Assembly: GCA_017431395.1 (NCBI GenBank)
Contig: JAFRLD010000020.1
Span: forward strand, 1 to 5,333
From: Bacillota bacterium
GTDB lineage: Bacteria; Bacillota; Clostridia; Peptostreptococcales; Anaerovoracaceae
Length of the DNA: 5,333 bases
Direction of reading: 5' to 3'
Shown here: piece by piece, positions 1-5,333 of the stretch
How the letters are laid out: every line of letters starts with the position of its first letter
How positions within the stretch are numbered: the first letter of the stretch is position 1
Position numbers and translations under genes: made by a program
The notes under the pieces: model-generated
Seen by the model: the letters and a program-made list of their open reading frames with translations, nothing else
The model's database searches: none
Told to the model about the DNA's origin: nothing

Positions 1-1
1 C

Positions 2-322
2 GCCAAACTGATGAATGACGCGGGGCTGATCACCATCACCGCATTCATCTCCCCGTTCCGAAGCGACCGGAGACGCGCGAGGGAGATCATCGGAAACGAG
101 GATTTCATCGAGGTCTATGTGAGCACGTCGCTCGAGGAATGCGAGAAGCGGGACGTGAAAGGCTTATACGAGAAGGCCAGAAAAGGGGAGATCCCGAACT
201 TCACCGGGATCGGCAGCCCGTATGAACCTCCGGAGAATCCGGAGATCACGATCGATACCGGTGGAAAGACCATCGAGGAGTCGGTCGCGCAGCTGTTAAA
301 GGCGCTGGAACAGTATCTGTAA
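2..322 (+). CDS. cysC: Adenylylsulfate (APS) kinase, C-terminal part; 5' end outside the window
   Basis: APS kinase phosphorylates adenylyl sulfate with ATP to give PAPS, the cytoplasmic activation step before PAPS reduction or sulfonation. The frame is open from the window edge (first full codon at position 2), so the in-frame ATG at 11 is an internal methionine and not the start. The visible ~106 residues match the back half of Cys[21 protein letters not shown], then DRRRARE, the [15 protein letters not shown] strand, the conserved [12 protein letters not shown] segment, and [15 protein letters not shown] near the end. These are family hallmarks around the APS-binding lid. The P-loop lies upstream and cannot be checked. 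The reading frame is intact and ends at a normal CysC C-terminus, with no fused domain after it. A sulfate-uptake gene follows after 19 bases, consistent with one operon. Upstream cysD/cysN, or a CysN-CysC fusion, is possible but not visible. Confidence 0.95.
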   Translation, partial: AKLMNDAGLITITAFISPFRSDRRRAREIIGNEDFIEVYVSTSLEECEKRDVKGLYEKARKGEIPNFTGIGSPYEPPENPEITIDTGGKTIEESVAQLLKALEQYL

Positions 323-330
323 ACATAAAC

Positions 331-336
331 GGAGGA
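331..336 (+). promoter_or_regulatory. Ribosome binding site of the sulfate-binding lipoprotein gene
   Basis: GGAGGA lies five bases before the ATG at 342, in the 19-base gap after cysC. It is a near-perfect Shine-Dalgarno sequence and fixes the start of the next gene. No promoter or terminator fits in this short gap, so transcription probably reads through from cysC. Confidence 0.85.
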
Positions 337-341
337 AACAA

Positions 342-1385
342 ATGAGAAAGACCGATTGGAACCGGATCAAATGGATGACCTGCCTTTGTGTTGGGATCAT
401 AATGGCTTTATCGATGACCGCCTGCGGTGGCGGAGACGCAGAAGAAGATACCGAAGGGACGGTCAAGATCACCAACGTATCCTATGACCCGACCCGGGAA
501 CTGTATGAGGCATATAACGAATGGTTCACGGCCACTTACGAAGAAGAGACCGGAACGAAGGTCGAAGTCGTCCAGTCACATGGGGGCTCCGGCGGACAGG
601 CCAGATCTGTCGTAGAGGGCAGCGATGCGGACGTCGTGACCCTGGCCCTGGCCCACGATATCACCCTGATCGAGCAGAACGGACTGATCGAGCCGGGCTG
701 GATCGATGAATTTGATAAACAGTCTTCGCCGTATACCTCCACCATCGTATTTTTGGTCAGGAGCGGCAATGAGAAGGGCATCAAGGACTGGGACGATCTG
801 ATCAAGGACGGCGTGGACATCATCACGCCGGACCCGAAATCCAGCGGCGCTGCCTGCTGGAACTTCCTGGCGGCATGGAACCATGCGTCGGATAAGTACG
901 ATGGGGACGAAGCGAAGATAAAAGATTTTATGTCAAAGCTCTATAATAACGTATCCGTCATGGATTCCGGTGCCAGAGGCTCCACGACCACCTTCGTAGA
1001 GAACGGACAGGGAGACGTACTGGTCTCCTGGGAGAACGAGGCGATCCAGACCGTCAGTGAATACCCGGGCGAGTATGAGATCATCTCTCCGAGCACCAGC
1101 ATCCTGGCCCAGCCGAGCGTCGCTGTCGTGGATGATAATGCCGAGAAAGACGGAACGGCGGAAGTCGCGAAGGCCTATCTGGAGCATCTCTATACGGAAG
1201 ATGCCCAGAGGATCATCGGCGAATACGGATACCGGCCTTCGGATGAAGCCGTTCTGGATGAGTTTGCCGACAAATTCGATCTGGACATGAAGCTGTGCAC
1301 GATCGATGATTTCGGTGGATGGGATGCCGCTTATGAGACCTATTTCATGGACGGCGGCGTATTTGATGAGATATATGATAAATAA
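342..1385 (+). CDS. sbp: Sulfate/thiosulfate ABC transporter substrate-binding lipoprotein
   Basis: This 347-residue protein is the extracellular receptor that binds sulfate (possibly thiosulfate) and hands it to the CysTW permease. Residues 1-27 form a lipoprotein signal peptide: a basic start, a hydrophobic core and a lipobox SMTAC with lipidated Cys28. The mature part has the family marks SYDPTRELY (47-55), QSHGGSGGQ (78-86), DPKSSGAAC (164-172), DSGARGSTTTF (208-218) and SWENEA with Trp230. In the Salmonella sulfate-binding protein the equivalent segments bind the dianion through Ser, backbone NH groups and one Trp. Two positions differ from the usual NPK[ST]SGxAR signature: Asp164 replaces Asn and Cys172 replaces Arg. 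Length is normal allowing for the lipoprotein leader (E. coli Sbp is about 330). The start is fixed by GGAGGA five bases upstream. The gene overlaps the permease gene by 11 bases. Sulfate versus thiosulfate preference cannot be told from sequence. Confidence 0.95.
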   Translation: MRKTDWNRIKWMTCLCVGIIMALSMTACGGGDAEEDTEGTVKITNVSYDPTRELYEAYNEWFTATYEEETGTKVEVVQSHGGSGGQARSVVEGSDADVVTLALAHDITLIEQNGLIEPGWIDEFDKQSSPYTSTIVFLVRSGNEKGIKDWDDLIKDGVDIITPDPKSSGAACWNFLAAWNHASDKYDGDEAKIKDFMSKLYNNVSVMDSGARGSTTTFVENGQGDVLVSWENEAIQTVSEYPGEYEIISPSTSILAQPSVAVVDDNAEKDGTAEVAKAYLEHLYTEDAQRIIGEYGYRPSDEAVLDEFADKFDLDMKLCTIDDFGGWDAAYETYFMDGGVFDEIYDK

Positions 1386-3069
1386 AAAGCAAAGTATTAT
1401 ACCGGGCTTCTCACTGACCCTCGGGATCACGATCACGATGCTGTCGATCTTCATCCTGATCCCGCTGGCGTCGGTATTGGTGTTCTCTTTGCATCAGAGC
1501 CCGGGGCAGTTTTTTGAATGTATATCGGATAAGAGCGTCTTGAACGCACTCATTACCAGCGTCAGCTGCGCTTTCGGAGCGGCGCTGGTCAATTGCGTTT
1601 TCGGGCTGATTTTAGCATGGGTCCTGGTGCGCTGCACATTCCCCGGGAAGCGGATCCTGGATGGGCTGATCGAGCTCCCGTTCGCGCTTCCGACGGCGGT
1701 CGCAGGCATTACCCTGAGCAAGATGTACGCTACCACCGGAGAGATCGGCGGGCCGCTCTCGAAGCTCGGGATCATGGTCTCCTATACGCATCTTGGGATC
1801 CTCGTCGCCATGGTCTTCATCGGGATCCCCTTCGTCGTACGGACGGTCCAGCCGGTACTGGAGAAATTCAACCCCTCCTATGAAGAAGCGGCTTACGTGC
1901 TCGGGGCAGGTCAGTTCCTCACTTTTCGCAGGGTCATCCTGCCGGAGCTTCGCCCTGCGCTTCTGACCGGGTTCGGCCTGGCGTTCGCCCGCGGGCTCGG
2001 CGAATACGGCAGCGTCATCTATATCTCCGGCAACAGCGCCAAAAACAAGACCCAGGTCGTCTCCTACGTGATCATGCAAAAGCTGAACTACCTGGATTAC
2101 ACCAGTGCCACGTCGATCGCGCTGCTCATGCTGATCATATCGTTCCTGCTCCTCCTCTTCGTCAACGCCATGGCGGTCTATCAGGCGAAGCGGACGGGAA
2201 CGGACTACGAAGTGGCACAGATCTCGAATATCTCCGCGAGGCAGGGCGCCAGGGAGAGGGGGATGATCGTTCTCGCGGTCCTGTTTGTCTTCTTCATGCT
2301 GATCCTGCCGCTGTTCTCCGTGCTCCGCAACGCACTGGCGAAGGGCTTTGATTTCTACATGGCCTGCCTGCAGACGGACTACGTCAGTTCTGCGCTCGGG
2401 GTGACCGTCATGGCAACGGTGCTCGCGCTGGCGGTCAATACCTTTTTCGGTCTTGTTGCCGCCTGGGCGCTGACCAGGTTCAGCTTCCGCGGCAAACAGG
2501 TGCTCGGAGCCTTGATCGATATCCCGTTCTCCGTATCCCCGGTCATCGCGGGACTCGCGTATATCATGACGTTCGGGCGGCTTGGCTGGGCCTGGCCGAT
2601 CCTGGAGAAGTTCAACGATGTCTTCGGGACCGATGTCCAGATCGTGTTCGCGCTGCCGGGCGTTGTGCTCGCCACCATCTTCGTCACCTTCCCGTTCGTC
2701 TCCAGGGAGCTGATCCCGGTGCTGAATTCCGTAGGCAATGGGGAAGAGGAGGCGGCGGCAATGATGGGCGCTTCCGGCTTCACGATCTTTCGCAGGATCA
2801 CGTTCCCGCATATCAAGTGGCCACTGGTCTATGGGATGATCCTCTGCGGCGCGCGGGCGCTGGGCGAATTCGGTGCGGTCAGCGCGCTGTCAAAGACCCG
2901 CGGGGAAACTTTCACGGTGCCGCTGGAGATCGACGCCCTTTATATGGATGGAGGGGCGGACTCCATCACCGCGGCGTTCGCTGTGTCCTCGATCCTCGTG
3001 ATCATGGCGGTCGTCGTCCTGATCCTTCGCAATATCTTCGAATACCGCGCGAAAGCAGGTCAAAACTAA
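1375..3069 (+). CDS. Fused sulfate ABC transporter permease, CysT-CysW in one polypeptide
   Basis: The gene encodes 564 residues forming the membrane channel of the sulfate importer, which is normally two proteins. Residues 1-270 match CysT (IIPGFSLTLG opening, six probable membrane segments near 14-37, 60-85, 96-116, 140-160, 194-215 and 247-268). Residues 297-564 match CysW (segments near 297-320, 343-369, 375-398, 423-442, 483-500 and 531-555; IDIPFSVSPVIAGL, FALPGVVLATIFVTFPFV and ARALGEFGAVS are typical). Each half has an EAA loop that docks on CysA: EEAAYVLGA (170-178) and EEEAAAMMGAS (457-467). A polar linker of about 27 residues (270-296) joins the halves, with no stop or frame change. 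An open frame extends back to an ATG at 1306, but CysT homologues begin close to MINKKQSIIPGF, so ATG 1375 is preferred; ATG 1366 is possible. There is no strong ribosome binding site, so the 11-base overlap with sbp suggests translational coupling. Confidence 0.92.
   Translation: MINKKQSIIPGFSLTLGITITMLSIFILIPLASVLVFSLHQSPGQFFECISDKSVLNALITSVSCAFGAALVNCVFGLILAWVLVRCTFPGKRILDGLIELPFALPTAVAGITLSKMYATTGEIGGPLSKLGIMVSYTHLGILVAMVFIGIPFVVRTVQPVLEKFNPSYEEAAYVLGAGQFLTFRRVILPELRPALLTGFGLAFARGLGEYGSVIYISGNSAKNKTQVVSYVIMQKLNYLDYTSATSIALLMLIISFLLLLFVNAMAVYQAKRTGTDYEVAQISNISARQGARERGMIVLAVLFVFFMLILPLFSVLRNALAKGFDFYMACLQTDYVSSALGVTVMATVLALAVNTFFGLVAAWALTRFSFRGKQVLGALIDIPFSVSPVIAGLAYIMTFGRLGWAWPILEKFNDVFGTDVQIVFALPGVVLATIFVTFPFVSRELIPVLNSVGNGEEEAAAMMGASGFTIFRRITFPHIKWPLVYGMILCGARALGEFGAVSALSKTRGETFTVPLEIDALYMDGGADSITAAFAVSSILVIMAVVVLILRNIFEYRAKAGQN
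2251..2265 (+). promoter_or_regulatory. Possible internal ribosome binding site and ATG for a free CysW
   Basis: Within the linker between the CysT and CysW halves, the purine run AGGGAGAGGGGG (2251-2262) directly precedes an in-frame ATG at 2263, with GGGAG about six bases before it. Initiation here would give a 268-residue protein beginning MIVLAVLF, close to the length and start of a normal stand-alone CysW. The purine run also encodes linker residues (Arg-Glu-Arg-Gly), so it may be chance. This is an inference from sequence only. Confidence 0.3.
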
Positions 3070-3082
3070 GCATTGACGAAAT

Positions 3083-3089
3083 GGGAGGA
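3083..3089 (+). promoter_or_regulatory. Ribosome binding site deciding the cysA start
   Basis: GGGAGGA lies in the 30-base gap after the permease gene, ten bases before the ATG at 3100. That spacing is a little long but workable. The site lies downstream of the alternative in-frame TTG at 3073 and so argues against that longer start. The closer ATG at 3092 is out of frame with cysA. Confidence 0.75.
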
Positions 3090-3099
3090 ATATGTTGAA

Positions 3100-4182
3100 A
3101 TGTACCTTGAACTGAAGAACATCACGAAACGTTTCGCCGACACCAGGCCGGAAGAGCCGGATGCGGTCTCCCATGTCGATCTTGGGATCGAGAAGGGAGA
3201 GCTGATCGCTCTTCTTGGACCGAGCGGCAGCGGCAAGACCACGCTCCTGCGCATGATCGCCGGGCTCGATGCTCCGACGGAGGGCGAGATCTACATAGAC
3301 GGGGAATGCGTCAACGACCTGTCCCCGGCCGACCGGCGCGTGGGATTCGTCTTTCAGAATTATGCTCTGTTCCGGTATATGACGGTCTATGAGAATGTGG
3401 CCTTCGGACTGGATGTGCAGAAGCGCTCGAAGGACGAAGTCCGTAAGCGCGTGGGCGAACTGCTGGATCTGATCGAGCTTTCGCATCTGCGGGATCGCTA
3501 CCCGAACCAGCTTTCGGGAGGGCAGCGGCAGAGGGTCGCTTTCGCACGGGCATTGGCAACGCAGCCGGCCCTGCTTCTTCTCGACGAACCGTTCGCCGCC
3601 ATCGATGCCAAGGTCCGCAAGGAACTGCGGAGATGGCTCCGGGAGATGATCCACGAGGTCGGTGTCACCAGCATCTTCGTCACCCACGACCAGGAGGAGG
3701 CGGTGGATATGGCCGACCGGATCGTGATCCTGAAGGATGGCAAGCTGGAGCAGGCGGGATCTCCGTATGATGTATATAAGAACCCGAAGACCGCTTTTAG
3801 CGCCACGTTCATGGGGGATTCGGTAGTCCTGGACAAACTCTGCGGATTCACGGGGTTTGAGGACATCACGGATGGGCGAAAGATCGTGATCCGTCCCGAA
3901 TACGTCGAGGCGTTCCGTGATGACAACCCGAAGTTCCACCATTTGATCCCTTACTCGAATGAGGGGATCGTCCGGGACGTGGTATTCCGCGGTGATTCGG
4001 TGGAACTGATCATCGAAGTGAACGGGGAGAGGCTCATGTGCCGGCGCTCTATGGAGCGGCGGCCGGTCAGCACCGGGGAAAAAATGCGGGTGCTGCTGTA
4101 CAGGGTCAATGTGTTCGACGAAGAGGGGGCACAGGTCCTGGCCAATGAGACGCTTCAGGATGTGGACGTTGAATTTATGTAG
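3100..4182 (+). CDS. cysA: Sulfate/thiosulfate import ATP-binding protein CysA
   Basis: This 360-residue cytoplasmic ATPase drives sulfate import by binding the two EAA loops of the permease and hydrolysing ATP. All ABC motifs are present in order: Walker A GPSGSGKTT (40-48), Q-loop Gln86 in FQNYALF, signature LSGGQRQR (138-145), Walker B LLLLDEP (158-164), D-loop AAID (166-169) and the switch His196 in VTHDQEEA. The segment AKVRKELRRWLREM after the D-loop is typical of CysA and not of other importers such as MalK or PotA. Residues from about 230 form the C-terminal accessory domain, with IRPEYVEAF (264-272) as the usual TOBE-type entry; this part is more divergent. The chosen ATG gives the normal opening MYLELKNITKRF and normal length. 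A TTG start at 3073 would add nine residues, but its reading frame runs through the ribosome binding site. It lies 30 bases behind the permease gene in an evident operon. Confidence 0.95.
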   Translation: MYLELKNITKRFADTRPEEPDAVSHVDLGIEKGELIALLGPSGSGKTTLLRMIAGLDAPTEGEIYIDGECVNDLSPADRRVGFVFQNYALFRYMTVYENVAFGLDVQKRSKDEVRKRVGELLDLIELSHLRDRYPNQLSGGQRQRVAFARALATQPALLLLDEPFAAIDAKVRKELRRWLREMIHEVGVTSIFVTHDQEEAVDMADRIVILKDGKLEQAGSPYDVYKNPKTAFSATFMGDSVVLDKLCGFTGFEDITDGRKIVIRPEYVEAFRDDNPKFHHLIPYSNEGIVRDVVFRGDSVELIIEVNGERLMCRRSMERRPVSTGEKMRVLLYRVNVFDEEGAQVLANETLQDVDVEFM

Positions 4183-4210
4183 ATCGCCTGAAAGAATGTT
4201 TTAGCCTGAT

Positions 4211-5275
4211 ATGAATGCTTTCGTTGCAGTAATGCTTATTTTCGCCGCGGCTGGTTTCGTGGATAAAGCGCTGGGAGGCCGCTTTGGCCTCTCGGAGTCT
4301 TTCGAACGGGGCCTTGGGATCATCCCCGCTATGGTGATCCCGATCGTCAGCGTCTGTTCCGTTGGGGCAGAGTTTTTCTCGCGCCATACGGACCAGGTGA
4401 TGGCGCTTTCGGGGCATCTTTTTTTTGACCCGTCGATGATCGTAGGGGCGATCCTGGCACCGGACCTCGGGGGGTATTTCATTTGCGAGAAGATCGCCGC
4501 GGATCCGCAGCTGCTCGTGCTGAGCGGGGTGGTGCTGGGGACGGTCCTGGGCCAGGCGACCACTTTTCAGATGCCGGTCTTCATGGCTTCGATCGATAAG
4601 AAGGACCATCCGGGGATGTTCCGGGGCTTTATCGTCGGGATGATCGTCGTGCCGGTGGGTCTACTGATCGCATGGCCGATGATCGGGATGCCGGCGGGCC
4701 TCTTCCTGAGGCAGTTCCTGCCGGTCTTTCTCATCTGCATGGTCATAGCCGCGGGCCTTCGCTGGGCACCGAATGCCACCGGGCGGTGCTTCTCCGTGTT
4801 TGCCCGTTTCGTGAATCTGATGTTTTATTTCATGTTCGCGGTGGCGGTCCTCGGGATTTTCGTTCCGAAGCTCGCCTACACCAGTCTGGAATCGGTGGAG
4901 GAGGCGGTCATGATCTCCTTCAAGTGCGCCATCGTCGCGGCCGGCGCTTTGGTCATGTCCGAGCTGATCCTCAAGTTCTTTCGCAGGCAGATCCAGATGT
5001 TCGCGGACCGCATCGGCATCAATGAGGTAGCTGCGGTCTCCCTGCTTCTGACCTGCGCGACATCGCTCGCCATCCTGCCGCTCTATCCGCGCATGGACAA
5101 AAAAGGAAAGCAGGTGGTGACTGCTTTCTCAATGAGTGGTTCTTTCGTTTTCGGTGGATCCATGGCCTTCGTGTCCAACGTGGCCGATGGGTATACCGTT
5201 CTTATCTTTATCGTGACGAAGCTGGTCTGCGGCGCGATCAGCGCCTGGGTCATCTGCCGGATGTACCGGTCGTGA
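4211..5275 (+). CDS. EutH-family membrane transporter (ethanolamine permease-like)
   Basis: This 354-residue integral membrane protein resembles EutH, described as an ethanolamine permease. Matching features are an N-terminus leading into VDKALGGRFGLSESFERGL, the motif LAPDLGGYF (82-90; E. coli EutH has LACDMGGFF), NEVAAVSLLLTCATSLAI (271 onward), MDKKGK (295-300) and a GSMAFVSNVADGYTVLIFIV-type end. About ten membrane segments can be seen, among them ones near 3-18, 35-57, 138-157, 165-187, 201-221 and 237-257. It is shorter than E. coli EutH (about 408) and lacks that protein's polar tail. The start is the first in-frame ATG after the stop at 4202-4204 and aligns with family N-termini, but has no clear ribosome binding site. 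A three-codon ATG-TTT-TAG reading frame (4196-4204) ends six bases before it. It sits 28 bases behind cysA, with no visible eut enzyme gene. The substrate is therefore uncertain, and I give no symbol. Confidence 0.8.
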   Translation: MNAFVAVMLIFAAAGFVDKALGGRFGLSESFERGLGIIPAMVIPIVSVCSVGAEFFSRHTDQVMALSGHLFFDPSMIVGAILAPDLGGYFICEKIAADPQLLVLSGVVLGTVLGQATTFQMPVFMASIDKKDHPGMFRGFIVGMIVVPVGLLIAWPMIGMPAGLFLRQFLPVFLICMVIAAGLRWAPNATGRCFSVFARFVNLMFYFMFAVAVLGIFVPKLAYTSLESVEEAVMISFKCAIVAAGALVMSELILKFFRRQIQMFADRIGINEVAAVSLLLTCATSLAILPLYPRMDKKGKQVVTAFSMSGSFVFGGSMAFVSNVADGYTVLIFIVTKLVCGAISAWVICRMYRS

Positions 5276-5284
5276 GCATGCCGA

Positions 5285-5333
5285 TTATTTCTCTGTGATG
5301 GGGCGAAGCAGATTGCTTTCACTCTCCACGATC
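5285..5333 (-). CDS. Possible C-terminal tail of a convergent gene (partial, unidentified)
   Basis: On the minus strand one frame is open from the window edge to a TAA at 5285-5287 and reads IVESESNLLRPITEK. The stop lies nine bases past the stop of the EutH-family gene, which would make the two genes convergent. Sixteen codons are too few to recognise a family or to exclude chance. No rho-independent terminator hairpin is visible in the short gap. Confidence 0.25.
   Translation of the reverse strand, partial: IVESESNLLRPITEK

Noticed and set aside
1306..1374. Longer permease start at ATG 1306
   Set aside because: The extra 23 residues overlap the coding end of sbp, resemble no CysT N-terminus and have no ribosome binding site. 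ATG 1375 gives the family-typical opening.
342..1385. Molybdate- or phosphate-binding protein as the identity of the lipoprotein
   Set aside because: SYDPTRELY, HGGSG, GARGSTTTF and SWENEA are specific to the sulfate/thiosulfate family, and the neighbours are CysTW, CysA and CysC.
933..1454. A 173-codon minus-strand open frame over the sbp-permease junction
   Set aside because: It lies opposite conserved sulfate-binding protein motifs and has no recognisable features of its own.
1612..2811. A 399-codon open frame on the minus strand, opposite the permease gene
   Set aside because: Its translation is rich in Arg, Asp, Glu and His with no domain or membrane pattern, while the plus strand encodes a clear CysT-CysW permease. 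It is the antisense shadow of GC-rich coding sequence.
3073..3099. TTG start for CysA, nine residues longer
   Set aside because: The only good ribosome binding site (3083-3089) lies downstream of the TTG, and CysA proteins normally begin near the ATG at 3100.
2890..3942. A 350-codon minus-strand open frame opposite the end of the permease gene and cysA
   Set aside because: It runs across a gene boundary, has low-complexity charged content and lies opposite all the ABC motifs of CysA. No recognisable family appears in it.
5276..5333. Transcription terminator after the EutH-family gene
   Set aside because: I found no GC-rich hairpin followed by a T run in the visible 58 bases.

Overview
The window is a dense, all-plus-strand block of sulfur-assimilation genes, with one transporter gene of a different family at its end. 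It is GC-rich (mid to upper 50s percent by eye). The sulfate-binding protein carries a lipoprotein signal peptide, as expected where there is no periplasm. Together with strong GGAGG ribosome binding sites and a EutH-family gene, this suggests a GC-rich Gram-positive anaerobe, perhaps of the Clostridia. That placement is an inference; nothing here fixes the taxon.

Layout: positions 2-322 hold the C-terminal part of an adenylylsulfate kinase (CysC), whose P-loop half lies before the window. Nineteen bases later comes a sulfate-binding lipoprotein (342-1385). Overlapping its last 11 bases is one long permease gene (1375-3069) in which CysT-like and CysW-like halves are joined in frame. CysA, the ATPase, follows at 3100-4182. 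After 28 bases without a clear terminator or ribosome binding site comes a EutH-type (ethanolamine permease family) membrane protein (4211-5275). The last ~50 bases may hold the C-terminal tail of a convergent minus-strand gene. No RNA gene, insertion sequence, CRISPR array or other repeat element was seen, and no gene-free stretch exceeds 30 bases.

How the genes work together: the lipoprotein captures sulfate (or thiosulfate) outside the cell, the CysTW permease and CysA pump it in, and CysC phosphorylates the APS made from it by ATP sulfurylase (CysD/CysN, probably just upstream and not visible) to PAPS. The tight spacing and overlap fit one operon. Whether the EutH homologue belongs to that pathway or is only the next gene is open.

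The most notable points are the CysT-CysW fusion, with a possible internal start that could also make free CysW, and the EutH-family gene directly behind a sulfate importer. I see no convincing undescribed defence or mobile system here.
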